Assembly (NCBI RefSeq): GCF_000163295.1
Contig: NZ_GG700527.1
Coordinates: forward strand, 791,867 to 855,866
DNA length: 64,000 nucleotides
Direction: 5' to 3'
From: Anaerococcus vaginalis ATCC 51170
GTDB lineage: Bacteria; Bacillota; Clostridia; Tissierellales; Peptoniphilaceae
Position 1 is the first letter of the stretch. The number at the start of each line of letters is the position of its first letter. Of this stretch, positions 23,319 through 32,808 are shown piece by piece. The position numbers and the translations under genes are program-made. The notes below the pieces were generated by a model. That model saw nothing but the letters and a program-made list of their open reading frames with translations. It made no database searches and was not told the DNA's origin.

Positions 23319-25169
23319 TTATTTTCTTTTCTTAGATGCTATTAGAGCAAAACTTGCTGCAGAAAGTGTGGTTAAAATAGAACTTAGTGAACCTATTCCA
23401 GTTTTTACATTTTTTGAACTACTGTTGCTGTAAGTAGTATTTGTTGTTGCACTTACATTATTATCTGTAGTTTGTGATTTCTTTCTATTATTTATTGGGC
23501 TAGATTTTTTAGTTTCATTATTTTCTACATTATTATTTGCCTGAATATTTTCAACCGGTTTTTTTACTGCGTTAGCTGTTGAAGCTACAATAATATTTTT
23601 GCTATCGCTTGAAAGTTTTTTAGATTTAGTAGATGATGCAAGAATATTTTGTGGATTTGTAGTTGATTTAGTATCGGCAACTTTAACACTTGGTTTTTGT
23701 GTAGCTTTAGCAACTCTTTGACTTTGCTTGCTATTTGCGTTAGCCTTTTTGTCGGTTTTAATTGTACTTATATTTTTATTAGATGTATTAGATGCTAAAG
23801 TATTAGAGTTTTTCTTTGCGTTATTTGGTTTTGCAGCAGAATTATTAGCTCTTGTTGTATTTGAATTTAAATATTGATTAGCTAATGCAGATAAATTATT
23901 TCTAGTAATTACATTCAAAACAGCATCAACATAATTACTAGCTGTTGCATATCCAGCTTTTTTAATTAATCTTAGTTGTTCTTTATAATCTTTAGCTTTA
24001 GTAACACCAAAACTGCTATAATATCTACCACTTAGTAAGCTTAGGTATTGTCTAATACTTTGTTCGTAAGTATCAAATTTTCTAAACTCGTCTTTTATTT
24101 TTATATTTTTACCGTTAATTTCTTCGTTAGTTAGGTAAACGTGACCTTTACCTTTTCCTTTTTCAGAATTAGGAACTTTTACTCCAAATAAATTCTTACT
24201 ATATTTTGCAAGTGTAGATTCTCCCCATCCTGATTCAAGGATAGCTTGTCCCATCATTACTTCCGGGAAAATATTATATTCTTTAGCAAGACTTGAATGG
24301 CTTGCAAGCATAGCAAGAAATTCTTTTCTATTATTGTAGTTATTTATATATTTTCCATTATTAGAAGATTTATTTTGGTAAGAAACAGCTTTAGGCGCAG
24401 CTTTTAATGCAGGACTTTTTACAGCAACCTTTTTAATTACAGGTGCTACTTGTAAAGCTTCATTAGAATTTTTTTCTTCTTTTTGCTCAATAACAGACTT
24501 TTCTTCTTTTATTAATTCTTTTTCAGAAGTTTCTATTTTATTATCAACAGCCTTATTTTCTTCAGCTTTTTCCCTAATAGGCTCTTCATCCTTTTTATCA
24601 TTTATAGGATTTTCAGGTAAATTTTCTTTTACATTATCAATATTTTCTTCTTGAATATTGTCTTTTTCATCTACTATAAGCTTATCTTCATCAGTTTCTT
24701 CAGTTTCTTCTTTTACATCTTCAACATTTTCAACTTTTTCATTTTCATTTTTAGAATTTTCTATATTATTTTCTGAAACTTCAGGATTTTTAACTTCATT
24801 AAGATTTTCCTCCAAAGTTTCTTTTTCTGATTCTACAGTATTTGTTTGATCATCTTCTATATTATCTACAAGAGTTTGGATAGTTGAATTTTCCTCAGAT
24901 TTATCTTCATTTTGATTATTTAAAACTTCTTCAATGTTTTTATCAGTGTTTTCAACTTCTTCATTTTTTTCTGATTCTTGTATAGATTCATTTTCCTTGA
25001 TTTTGTCTTTTTCTTCTAAGTCAAGTTTTTTATCAACTATAACCTTTTCAACATTAGTGGATTCAAGATCTTTAGCAGAAGAATTAGAAAACAATCCACC
25101 ACTAGCAAGTAATAAAACTAATGCTCCACTTGTAATTTTTGTTATATTCTTGTTACTATTTTGTTTCAT
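23319..25169 (-). CDS. secreted cell-wall glucosaminidase with acidic and basic arms
   Basis: This 616-residue surface protein probably cleaves peptidoglycan glycan strands. It has an N-terminal signal peptide (about 1-33), a very acidic low-complexity arm (about 34-240, rich in Glu, Asn, Asp and Lys), a glucosaminidase domain (about 280-430) with FPEVMMGQAILESGWGES, whose Glu312 fits the catalytic position, a basic Lys/Asn/Ser/Thr-rich arm (about 435-585), then NVKTG (587-591), a hydrophobic stretch and a terminal KKRK. That tail has the layout of a cell-wall sorting signal but not the LPXTG motif. AAGGAG precedes the ATG. It has its own promoter and terminator. Confidence 0.85.
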   Translation of the reverse strand: MKQNSNKNITKITSGALVLLLASGGLFSNSSAKDLESTNVEKVIVDKKLDLEEKDKIKENESIQESEKNEEVENTDKNIEEVLNNQNEDKSEENSTIQTLVDNIEDDQTNTVESEKETLEENLNEVKNPEVSENNIENSKNENEKVENVEDVKEETEETDEDKLIVDEKDNIQEENIDNVKENLPENPINDKKDEEPIREKAEENKAVDNKIETSEKELIKEEKSVIEQKEEKNSNEALQVAPVIKKVAVKSPALKAAPKAVSYQNKSSNNGKYINNYNNRKEFLAMLASHSSLAKEYNIFPEVMMGQAILESGWGESTLAKYSKNLFGVKVPNSEKGKGKGHVYLTNEEINGKNIKIKDEFRKFDTYEQSIRQYLSLLSGRYYSSFGVTKAKDYKEQLRLIKKAGYATASNYVDAVLNVITRNNLSALANQYLNSNTTRANNSAAKPNNAKKNSNTLASNTSNKNISTIKTDKKANANSKQSQRVAKATQKPSVKVADTKSTTNPQNILASSTKSKKLSSDSKNIIVASTANAVKKPVENIQANNNVENNETKKSSPINNRKKSQTTDNNVSATTNTTYSNSSSKNVKTGIGSLSSILTTLSAASFALIASKKRK

Positions 25170-25198
25170 TTAAAACTCCTTGTATTGTTATTACTATA

Positions 25199-25227
25199 AT
25201 AATATATTGTTTTGTAATAATTGTCAA
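25199..25227 (-). promoter_or_regulatory. strong promoter of the glucosaminidase gene
   Basis: On the minus strand a perfect TTGACA (25227-25222) and TATTAT (25204-25199) are separated by 17 bases, about 30 bases before the ATG. Confidence 0.8.
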
Positions 25228-25300
25228 TATTTAGTTTAAAATTCAATATATTTGTAATATTTTTAGAAAAAGTTTTGGATTTGTAATATATATTTAAAAG

Positions 25301-25331
25301 CAAATAAAAAGAGAGGATTTCTCCTCTCTTT
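25301..25331 (-). terminator. terminator of rny
   Basis: AAAGAGAGGA (25308-25317) and TCCTCTCTTT (25322-25331) form a perfect 10-bp stem with a 4-base loop; the minus transcript continues into a U tract. Confidence 0.9.
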
Positions 25332-25336
25332 AAATT

Positions 25337-26875
25337 TTATTTAGCATATTCTATTGCTTTTGATTCTCTAATTACATTAACTTTTATTTGACCAGGATAT
25401 TCTAATTCATTTTCGATTTTTTGTGCAATCTCTCTAGCAATTACAACCATTTGATCATCTGATATTTTTTCAGGCTTTATCATTACCCTAAGTTCTCTTC
25501 CTGCTTGAACGGCGAAAGTTTTTTCTATACCATCAAATGAATTAGCAATTTCTTCTAAGTTTTCTAGTCTTTTAATATAATTTTCTAAGCTTTCTCTCCT
25601 TGCTCCAGGTCTTGCTGCTGAAATTGTATCTGATGCTTGTACTAGGATTGCAGCTATGCAATTAGCTTCTACATCTCCATGATGGGATTCAATACAATTA
25701 ATTACATTTTTATTTTCGCCATATTTTTTGGCAGCTTCGACTCCTATTGATATATGAGTTCCTTCTACTTCATGATCTATGGCCTTTCCTAAATCATGTA
25801 ATAGTCCTCCTCTTTTAGCATCTTTGTCGTCAAGTCCTAGTTCTTGAGCTAACATTCCAGCGATTTTTGCAACTTCTATGGAATGCTTTAAAACATTTTG
25901 TCCATAAGAAGTTCTAAATTTAAGTTTTCCTACAAGTCTTACAAGTTGAGGATGAAGATTGTGTATTCCCACTTCTTCAATTGCTCTTTGTCCATCTTCA
26001 ATTATTCTTTGTTCAACTTCATCTTCTGCTTTCATTAGCATTTCTTCAATTCTTGATGGATTTATTCTTCCATCAAGTATTAATCTTTCCAATGCTACTT
26101 TAGCTATTTCTCTTCTGATTGGTTCGAATGCAGATATTACTACAGCTTCTGGTGTATCATCAATTATCATATCTGTTCCTGATAATTGTTCAAAAGCTCT
26201 GATATTTCTACCTTCTCTTCCAATTATGCGACCTTTCATTTCGTCGTTTGGCAATGATACTACTGTAACTGTGCTTTCTGCTACTTCATCAGCCGCATAT
26301 CTTTGAATTGTTGTTGCTAGAATTTCTGAAGCTAATTTTTTACTTTCATTTTTTGTTTTTTCTTCAAACTCTTTAATGATTTTAGCTTGTTCATGAACAA
26401 CATCATTCTTTAAGCTTTGAAGTAAAATATCTTTGGCCTCACTTGTTGTAAGTCCGGCAATATCTTGTAACTTCAACTCTTGTTCTTCGATAAGTTTCTC
26501 AATTCTGTCTTCTTTTTGTTTTAACTTTTTTTGGTCACTAGAGATTTCATCAGATTTCTTATCTAATAATAAGGATCTTTTGTCTAGACTCTCTTCCTTT
26601 TTTAAAAGATGACCTTCTTTTGTAGCAAGTTCATTATTTTTTTTGTTAATTTCTTGCTCGCTTTCTTTTTTGCGTTTAGAAATCTCATCTTTAGCACTTA
26701 TTAGCGCATCTTTTTTTAGAGATTCGGCATCTCTATTTGCTTCATCAATAATTCTTGCAGATAATTCTTCTGCAGAAGAAATTTTTGATTCACCTATTTT
26801 TTTTCTACAAAGATAGCCTATAAAAAAAGCTAATATAATGAAGGCGACAGATAGAATAATTTGATTAAAATTCAT
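25337..26875 (-). CDS. rny: ribonuclease Y
   Basis: This membrane-anchored endoribonuclease starts mRNA decay in many Gram-positives. The protein of about 512 residues has an N-terminal transmembrane helix (about 5-22), a long charged coiled coil (about 30-200), a KH domain with [15 protein letters not shown], and an HD domain with [12 protein letters not shown] and the following histidines. The ATG at 26875 is chosen because a ten-base match to the anti-Shine-Dalgarno (AGGAGGTGAT) lies 3 bases upstream; an in-frame ATG at 26905 would put that site inside the coding region. Degradosome partners are inferred only. Confidence 0.97.
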   Translation of the reverse strand: MNFNQIILSVAFIILAFFIGYLCRKKIGESKISSAEELSARIIDEANRDAESLKKDALISAKDEISKRKKESEQEINKKNNELATKEGHLLKKEESLDKRSLLLDKKSDEISSDQKKLKQKEDRIEKLIEEQELKLQDIAGLTTSEAKDILLQSLKNDVVHEQAKIIKEFEEKTKNESKKLASEILATTIQRYAADEVAESTVTVVSLPNDEMKGRIIGREGRNIRAFEQLSGTDMIIDDTPEAVVISAFEPIRREIAKVALERLILDGRINPSRIEEMLMKAEDEVEQRIIEDGQRAIEEVGIHNLHPQLVRLVGKLKFRTSYGQNVLKHSIEVAKIAGMLAQELGLDDKDAKRGGLLHDLGKAIDHEVEGTHISIGVEAAKKYGENKNVINCIESHHGDVEANCIAAILVQASDTISAARPGARRESLENYIKRLENLEEIANSFDGIEKTFAVQAGRELRVMIKPEKISDDQMVVIAREIAQKIENELEYPGQIKVNVIRESKAIEYAK

Positions 26876-26915
26876 TTTATCACCTCCTGTAATTAGGATT
26901 TTCATCCTATAAATA

Positions 26916-26924
26916 ATTATATCA
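26916..26924 (-). promoter_or_regulatory. extended -10 promoter of rny
   Basis: On the minus strand TGATATAAT is an extended -10 box (TATAAT at 26921-26916). A small hairpin with a GAAA loop (AGGAT with ATCCT, 26895-26908) lies in the leader between promoter and ribosome-binding site. Confidence 0.6.
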
Positions 26925-26959
26925 TAAATCTATATTTATACGAAAAAGTTTTTCTAAAT

Positions 26960-28699
26960 TTATTTTTCTTTCATTTGCTTTAGATACATTTTTTTGTATT
27001 CTCCATTATTTTGAATTAATTGTTCGTGATTACCGCTTTCTAATATTTTGCCGTGTGATAGGACAATAATTTTATCTACATTTTTTATTGTTGATAATCT
27101 ATGAGCAACTATAAAAGTTGTTCTGTCTTTTTTTAATTCATTTATGCCTTCTTGAATTATTTTTTCGGTTTCCGTATCTATATTTGATGTCGCTTCATCT
27201 AAAATTAAAATTTTAGGATCTCTTATATAAGCTCTTGCAAAAGATATGAGTTGTTTTTCTCCTTGGCTTAAATTAGATCCATTTTCTAAAACTTTGCTGT
27301 CAATGCCACGTTTTAATAATTTTTGTCCACCAACCTTTTTTAATGATTCTATAACTTCTCTATCTGTAAAATCTTCTCCCAAGCTAATATTATCTTTTAT
27401 GCTAGCCTTAAATAAAAAAGCATCTTGCAAAACAACTGCCATATCTTTTCTCAATAAATCTCTATTTATTTTATTAATGTTGGTATTTCCTATATATATT
27501 TTTCCTTTTCTTGGGGAATAAAAATTTAAAAGCAGATTTATCAAAGTTGATTTGCCCGAACCTGTTTGCCCAACAAAAGCAACAGATGTTCCGTTTTTAA
27601 CTTCAAATGAAATTCCTTTTATTACGTCTTCATTATCATAAGAAAAATAAATATCATCAAAATTAATGTCATTTTCTAAATTTATTTTTTTATTTTCTAA
27701 TTTTTCCATCGATTTCATTTCTAAAAGTTCAAAAATGTGATTTGCTGAGCTTAGAGCATCCTCGACATCTCCAAATCTCATAATTATTGTATTGATATTG
27801 TTGAAGATTTTAGTTGTATAGTCTATTGCCATATATAAAGAACCTATTGTTACAAAATATATATTTGTAATTGAGCCAATTCCAAAATAAATAAGCACGA
27901 TTATTATAGCTAAAAATTGAATAATATCCATAGCTCTATAACCTGAATAAGATCTTAATTTGGATAATTTAATATTCAAATCGTATATTTTTCTATTTAT
28001 CTTATCAAATTTTTTGAAAATATAATTTTCTCTATTAAAAACTTGAATGATTTCCATATTTTGAATATATTCATTAATTTTTGCATTAACATCTGCTGTA
28101 TAGATTTTTATATCTTTTGTATATGCATAAGTTTTATTTAAATAAGTTTTAAATATCAAATACACAATGGGCATGAGTATCAAAAGCATTAAAGCTGCTA
28201 TTGTATCAGTAAATAAAAGTGTTATATATAGACCAATAATTAATATTAAGGAATTTATAATATCAGAAAACAATAGTTGAAACATTGTTTTTAATTTATT
28301 TGTATCATTGGTTATTCTTGATGCGATTTTTCCTGATGGAAGATTATCAAAATAGGAAATTGGAAAAGTTGATACCTTATCATAAACATCTTTTTGTACT
28401 TTTGATGCAATTTTATTAGCTGCAATTTGAAAATTAACTCTAGACCTGTTTAATAAAATTCCTGACAATATAAAAACGATAAAATATATAAATAATAGTA
28501 TTGCAATTTTTTTGTAGCTTTGTGGTGTAAGCTTAGATTTTAATACATCATTTATTATAAAAGCAATAATCATAGGTCCGATTATTTCAAGTATAGTTCG
28601 AAAAAAAGAAAAAATAAATCCAATAAGCAAAGACTTTTTTTCATCTAATGCGTAAGTTTTTAATTTATTATAATTTTTCTTTTCATTTGCCTTAATCAT
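26960..28699 (-). CDS. ABC exporter half-transporter, catalytic-Glu subunit
   Basis: This exporter subunit of about 579 residues has six predicted membrane helices (about 24-310) and a C-terminal nucleotide-binding domain. Walker A is GQTGSGKST (377-385) and Walker B is LILDEATS with the catalytic Glu502, but the signature motif reads LSQGE (477-481) where LSGGQ is usual. The partner gene upstream has the complementary defect, so the two form a heterodimer with one consensus and one degenerate ATP site, like BmrCD or YheIH. An AGGTGAT before the ATG at 28699 sets the start; it overlaps the partner by 8 nt. Cargo (drug, lipid or peptide) is unknown. Confidence 0.9.
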   Translation of the reverse strand: MIKANEKKNYNKLKTYALDEKKSLLIGFIFSFFRTILEIIGPMIIAFIINDVLKSKLTPQSYKKIAILLFIYFIVFILSGILLNRSRVNFQIAANKIASKVQKDVYDKVSTFPISYFDNLPSGKIASRITNDTNKLKTMFQLLFSDIINSLILIIGLYITLLFTDTIAALMLLILMPIVYLIFKTYLNKTYAYTKDIKIYTADVNAKINEYIQNMEIIQVFNRENYIFKKFDKINRKIYDLNIKLSKLRSYSGYRAMDIIQFLAIIIVLIYFGIGSITNIYFVTIGSLYMAIDYTTKIFNNINTIIMRFGDVEDALSSANHIFELLEMKSMEKLENKKINLENDINFDDIYFSYDNEDVIKGISFEVKNGTSVAFVGQTGSGKSTLINLLLNFYSPRKGKIYIGNTNINKINRDLLRKDMAVVLQDAFLFKASIKDNISLGEDFTDREVIESLKKVGGQKLLKRGIDSKVLENGSNLSQGEKQLISFARAYIRDPKILILDEATSNIDTETEKIIQEGINELKKDRTTFIVAHRLSTIKNVDKIIVLSHGKILESGNHEQLIQNNGEYKKMYLKQMKEK

Positions 28700-30425
28700 A
28701 CATATCACCTAAAATTTGATTTTCATATTGTTTTTTATACCATTTGTCATTTTTCATTAGCTCATAATGGTTTCCTTTTTCAACAATTTTTCCATCTTCT
28801 AAAACAATAATTTCATCACAATTTTGCACTTGGCTTATCCTATGAGCTACTATAATTGTTGTTTTATTACTCCTATATTTATTTAAATTCGTAATAATAT
28901 TTTTTTCGGTATTAGCATCAACAGCACTCATAGCATCATCTAGAATTAAAATTTCTGGATTTTTTAATACAGCCCTAGCAATAGACAATCTTTGTTTTTG
29001 TCCACCTGATAACGAAACTCCTTTTTCTCCAGTAATAGTTTCAAGACCTTCAGGAAAATCAGCTATATCTTTTTTAAAATCTGCTATTTCTATTGCCAAA
29101 TTCAACTCTTCTTCACTTGCATCTTCTTTTGCAAATAATATATTATTTCTTAATGTATCTGAAAAAATCATATTTTCTTGTGGAACATACCCAAGATTTT
29201 CCTTAAAACTTTTAAAAGAAATATCTGATGAAATATCATCATTAAAATATATATCAGATTTATCAACCTTATATAAGTCTAAAATTTGTTTAATCAGGGT
29301 AGTTTTGCCTGATGAAGTTTTTCCTAAAATTCCCAAAGATTTAGAATTTTTTATAGATAAGTTTATTTCGTTTAATATATTTTCTTTTGAACTTGGATAT
29401 TTAAAATTATGATTATCAAATTTTATATCCAATGGTAAATTGACGCTTTTTTTATTATCTGTATTTTTTATTTCCTCTTTATAATTTAAAGTTTCATCTA
29501 TCCTATCCATAGCAGCGCTTGCTTGCTCTTTTAAATTTATAAAATCTCCTAGCGCATACATTGGCCAAACTAGCATATTTAAATAATAGGTAAAAGAAAC
29601 AATTTGACCTATAGAAATTTTTCCTAAACTCATTAAATATGAGCCAAATCCTATTGCTATAATAAAAGTAAGTGAAGTTATAATTCTTTCTACAGGAGCT
29701 AAAAGTGCTTGATATTTTGCAAGAATTATATTGTTTGTAGCTAATTCATCAGCATTTTTATAAAATATTTTCCTCCTATTTTCAACTATATTGAAAACCC
29801 TAATAAGCCTTATACCTTCTGCATCTTCCAAAACACTATCATTTAACCTATCAAAGGATTGATTTACTTTTTTTGACTTATCGTAAATCTTATCCCCTAT
29901 TTTAAAATAGATAATAGCAATAAAAGGTAGTGGTAAAATAGAAAGCAAAGTAAGTCTTAAATCGATAGTAAAAATCATAACCAAAATTATACTAAAAGGA
30001 AGAATTGTAGCATCTATTAGTGCTAAAGTTCCATAACCTGCCATTATTGATATTTGGGAAATATCATTGGTAGATTTTCCCATAAGAGATCCTGTAGAAT
30101 TTTTTTCGAAAAATTCTTGAGATTGGTTTAAAAATTTTCTCATTAACTTATTTCTTGCTAAATATTCTATGCTTCCACTAGCCTTAAAAACATTATAAGA
30201 CCAACCCATAGCCAAAAAATATTTTAAAATAACCACAAATATAGTAAAGGATATAATTTTAATAAAATTATTTAAATCAATTGAATTGTTGTATATTAAA
30301 TCAATTAATTTTCCAATAATATATGGCAAAAATAGTGAAACAATATCACTTAATAATAAAAATATAACTCCTATAATATAATATTTTTTATAATACTTAA
30401 TAAACCATTTAAATTTTTTGTACAT
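28692..30425 (-). CDS. ABC exporter half-transporter, degenerate-site subunit
   Basis: This 577-residue partner of the downstream exporter subunit has membrane helices over about residues 14-300 and a nucleotide-binding domain. Walker A is GKTSSGKTT (368-376) and the signature LSGGQ (472-476) is canonical, but Walker B reads LILDDAMS, with Asp497 in place of the catalytic glutamate. Together with the LSQGE signature of the partner this builds the typical non-hydrolysing site of heterodimeric exporters. AGAGGTAGT precedes the ATG. No regulator or substrate gene is adjacent, so cargo is unknown. Confidence 0.9.
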   Translation of the reverse strand: MYKKFKWFIKYYKKYYIIGVIFLLLSDIVSLFLPYIIGKLIDLIYNNSIDLNNFIKIISFTIFVVILKYFLAMGWSYNVFKASGSIEYLARNKLMRKFLNQSQEFFEKNSTGSLMGKSTNDISQISIMAGYGTLALIDATILPFSIILVMIFTIDLRLTLLSILPLPFIAIIYFKIGDKIYDKSKKVNQSFDRLNDSVLEDAEGIRLIRVFNIVENRRKIFYKNADELATNNIILAKYQALLAPVERIITSLTFIIAIGFGSYLMSLGKISIGQIVSFTYYLNMLVWPMYALGDFINLKEQASAAMDRIDETLNYKEEIKNTDNKKSVNLPLDIKFDNHNFKYPSSKENILNEINLSIKNSKSLGILGKTSSGKTTLIKQILDLYKVDKSDIYFNDDISSDISFKSFKENLGYVPQENMIFSDTLRNNILFAKEDASEEELNLAIEIADFKKDIADFPEGLETITGEKGVSLSGGQKQRLSIARAVLKNPEILILDDAMSAVDANTEKNIITNLNKYRSNKTTIIVAHRISQVQNCDEIIVLEDGKIVEKGNHYELMKNDKWYKKQYENQILGDMYD

Positions 30426-30441
30426 ACTACCTCTTAAAATT

Positions 30442-30500
30442 AAAGAGCTGCTAATTTTAAAATATTTGTTAATAATTTAAAATTAAATAACAGCCCTTTT
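30442..30500 (-). terminator. imperfect terminator hairpin after cysE
   Basis: On the minus strand AAAGGGCTGTTA pairs, with a bulge and a wobble pair, against the A/T arm and CAGCTCTTT, and is followed by TTTAATTTT. It separates cysK-cysE from the ABC exporter genes. Confidence 0.6.
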
Positions 30501-30501
30501 A

Positions 30502-31032
30502 TTATTTATTATGTTTATGTTTTATAATCTTAGCTGGAGCTCCTACTGCAGTACAATCATCTGGCACATCATCTAAAACTACAGAATTTGCACCAATTTT
30601 ACAAAAATTACCTATGGTGATATTTCCCAATAAAATTGCACCTGCTCCAATTAAAACATTATTACCAACAGTTGGATGTCTTTTTACTCTTGCATTTTTC
30701 AAACCACCTAAGGTAACGCCATGATACATTAATACATCATCGCCAACTTCAGCAGTTTCTCCGATTACAACACCCATTCCATGATCTATATAGCATCTTC
30801 TTCCAATCTTAGCACCAGGATGGATTTCAATGCCAGTTTCTGTTCTAGCTTTTTGACTAATCTCATTTGCCTTAGAAAATTCTCCTTGTAAATATAATTT
30901 GTGTGCCTCAAAATGAGCTAATAAAGCTTTAATTCCCGGAGAAAATCTCAAAGCATCTTCTGCCTTAGTTAAAGCAGGATCTTTCTCCAAAGCCGCCTTA
31001 ACTAATTCATCTTTATATTCTTCAAAAGTCAT
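30502..31032 (-). CDS. cysE: serine O-acetyltransferase
   Basis: CysE acetylates serine with acetyl-CoA to give O-acetylserine, the substrate of CysK. The 176-residue protein has the short N-terminal helical domain and then the left-handed beta-helix with hexapeptide repeats ([54 protein letters not shown]). His and Asp of the [11 protein letters not shown] segment fit the active site. Length matches the short Gram-positive form. It follows cysK with one base between stop and start, so the two make a cysteine operon. Confidence 0.96.
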   Translation of the reverse strand: MTFEEYKDELVKAALEKDPALTKAEDALRFSPGIKALLAHFEAHKLYLQGEFSKANEISQKARTETGIEIHPGAKIGRRCYIDHGMGVVIGETAEVGDDVLMYHGVTLGGLKNARVKRHPTVGNNVLIGAGAILLGNITIGNFCKIGANSVVLDDVPDDCTAVGAPAKIIKHKHNK

Positions 31033-31033
31033 A

Positions 31034-31945
31034 TTAATCTACATTATATAATTCTGTTGATAAATATCTTTCGCCTGTATCTGGCAAAACAGTAACAATC
31101 TTTTTACCTTCGCCTAGTTTGTCAGCAATTTCTATTGCACCACATACATTAGCTCCTGAAGAAATTCCAACAGCTAAAGCTTCATTTTTGGCTAAATATC
31201 TAGACATTTTTATAGCATCATCGCCTTTAATATCAACAATGCCATCTATTAAATCAAAATCTAAATTCTTAGGAATAAAGTTTCCACCTATTCCTTGAAT
31301 TTTATGACCTGATGCTTTACCGCCTGATAATAAAGGACTTTCTGCTGGCTCAATTGCAAAAATCTTTACATTTTCATTATTTTCTTTTAATCTTTTGCCA
31401 ACTCCTGTTACAGTTCCACCAGTTCCAACTCCAGCAATAAAAGCATCTGGAGATATTTCATTTAAAATTTCTACACCAGTTGTTTCGTAATGAGCCTTTA
31501 TATTAGCAGGATTTGAGAATTGGTCTGGCATAAAATATCCATCTTTTTTTGATAATTCTATAGCCTTATCAACCGAACCTTGAAGACCATTTTCTGTTGT
31601 CCTTATTACTTCAGCTCCGTATGCCTCAGCAAGTTTTGATCGTTCTATACTCATTGAGCTTGGCATAGTTAATATACATTTATATCCTTTTGCAGCAGCA
31701 AGGGCGGCAAGAGCAACGCCTGTATTTCCGCTTGTTGGCTCTACGATAGTATCTCCTTTTTTAAGTTTGCCACTTTTTTCTGCTTCTTCTATCATATACA
31801 AAGCTATTCTATCTTTGATAGAGCCTGCTATATTATTTTTTTCAACTTTTACATAAATATCTGCTCTGCCTTCTTTTTTTAAGGAATCTAATTTTAATAA
31901 TGGAGTATTTCCAATTATTTCTTTTGCGTTATTATAGATTTTCAT
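31034..31945 (-). CDS. cysK: cysteine synthase (O-acetylserine sulfhydrylase)
   Basis: This 303-residue fold-type II PLP enzyme makes cysteine from O-acetylserine and sulfide. The PLP lysine lies in [12 protein letters not shown], the substrate loop is [12 protein letters not shown], and the phosphate-binding loop is [20 protein letters not shown] closes the active-site region. Length and motifs favour CysK over cystathionine beta-synthase. AAAGGAG precedes the ATG. A promoter and an adjoining palindrome lie upstream. The Rrf2 regulator at 3649 could be a CymR-like controller, but that is speculation. Confidence 0.96.
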   Translation of the reverse strand: MKIYNNAKEIIGNTPLLKLDSLKKEGRADIYVKVEKNNIAGSIKDRIALYMIEEAEKSGKLKKGDTIVEPTSGNTGVALAALAAAKGYKCILTMPSSMSIERSKLAEAYGAEVIRTTENGLQGSVDKAIELSKKDGYFMPDQFSNPANIKAHYETTGVEILNEISPDAFIAGVGTGGTVTGVGKRLKENNENVKIFAIEPAESPLLSGGKASGHKIQGIGGNFIPKNLDFDLIDGIVDIKGDDAIKMSRYLAKNEALAVGISSGANVCGAIEIADKLGEGKKIVTVLPDTGERYLSTELYNVD

Positions 31946-32015
31946 TTATTCTCCTTTCAAATTTTTTTATAATAATTTAAAATTTAAAAATCATTTAATT
32001 TTTTCAATTGTTAAT

Positions 32016-32043
32016 ATTATATAGTAAAAAAATAATCTTTCAA
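32016..32043 (-). promoter_or_regulatory. promoter of cysK-cysE
   Basis: On the minus strand TTGAAA (32043-32038) and TATAAT (32021-32016) are separated by 16 bases, about 70 bases before cysK. Confidence 0.7.
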
Positions 32044-32059
32044 TCGATTAAGAAAAAAT

Positions 32060-32076
32060 CATAGTAAATTACTATG
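32060..32076. promoter_or_regulatory. 17-bp palindrome upstream of the cysK promoter
   Basis: CATAGTAA and TTACTATG are perfect reverse complements around one central base. The palindrome ends 17 bases upstream of the cysK -35 box and lies just beyond the tsf terminator. It is a candidate operator; the binding protein is unknown. Confidence 0.5.
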
Positions 32077-32092
32077 GATTCTTTGTAAAAAA

Positions 32093-32112
32093 AGAAAGCC
32101 AAAAGGCTTTCT
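32093..32112 (-). terminator. terminator of rpsB-tsf
   Basis: AGAAAGCC and GGCTTTCT form a perfect 8-bp stem with an AAAA loop (on the plus strand); the minus transcript continues into seven U residues. Confidence 0.88.
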
Positions 32113-32126
32113 CTATAATTTAATTA

Positions 32127-32795
32127 TTAAGCATTCATTTGGCTTTGAACTTCTTTAGCGAAATCTTCTTCTTTTTTCTCTAAACCTTCGCCAACTTCAA
32201 ATCTAGCAAATCTTCTGATTTTGATGTTTTCTCCTACATTATTTGCAGTATCTCTTAGATATTGTTCTATTGTAAGATCTGGATTTTTGATATATTGTTG
32301 ATCCATTAAGCATACATCTTTGAAATATTTTTTAAGTCTACCTTCAACTTTTTTGTGAGCAATCATCTCTTTTTTGTCTTCAGGCATATTTGGATTAGCT
32401 TCATTCATAGCTTGTTTAATTAATATTTCTTTTTGTTCTGCTACATCTTTTTCATCAGCGTCTTCTTCTGAAATGTATAGTGGATTTAAAGCAGCTATAT
32501 GCATAGCTATATTTTTTGCAAATTCTTTAACTGTGTCTGTATTTGCTGAAAAATCTGTTTCAGTATTGATTTCAACTATTACACCAATTTTATCGTTGTG
32601 AATGTATGAACCAATAATTCCTTCAGCAGCAATTCTATCAGCTTTTTTATCTAAAGTAGCTTGTCCTTTTTCTTTTAATAGCTTTATAGCATCATCTATA
32701 TTACCATCAGTTTCAGTTAAAGCTTTTTTACAATCCATCATTCCAGCGCCAGTTTTTTCTCTTAATTCTTTTACTAATTTTGCACTTACTGCCAT
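32127..32795 (-). CDS. tsf: translation elongation factor Ts
   Basis: EF-Ts releases GDP from EF-Tu. The 222-residue protein starts with the UBA-like domain (LVKELREKTGAGMMDCKKAL) and contains the EF-Tu-contact motif SETDFSAN-like segment EINTETDFSANTD. It is shorter than the E. coli protein (283), which fits the compact single-core form found in several Gram-positives. AGGAGG precedes the ATG. It lies 13 bases after rpsB. pyrH and frr, which often follow, are not here; a terminator follows instead. Confidence 0.96.
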   Translation of the reverse strand: MAVSAKLVKELREKTGAGMMDCKKALTETDGNIDDAIKLLKEKGQATLDKKADRIAAEGIIGSYIHNDKIGVIVEINTETDFSANTDTVKEFAKNIAMHIAALNPLYISEEDADEKDVAEQKEILIKQAMNEANPNMPEDKKEMIAHKKVEGRLKKYFKDVCLMDQQYIKNPDLTIEQYLRDTANNVGENIKIRRFARFEVGEGLEKKEEDFAKEVQSQMNA

Positions 32796-32808
32796 GATAT
32801 CCTCCTAA

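Noticed and set aside
24600-25070. Glu-rich arm considered as tandem protein repeats
   Set aside because: The segments share composition but no repeat unit of constant length or sequence could be traced.
24658-25173. Ser/Phe-rich open frames opposite the acidic arm of the glucosaminidase
   Set aside because: They are the mirror of Glu/Asp-rich codons and lack start signals.
25959-26306. 115-codon open frame opposite rny
   Set aside because: Shadow of conserved KH-domain codons of RNase Y.
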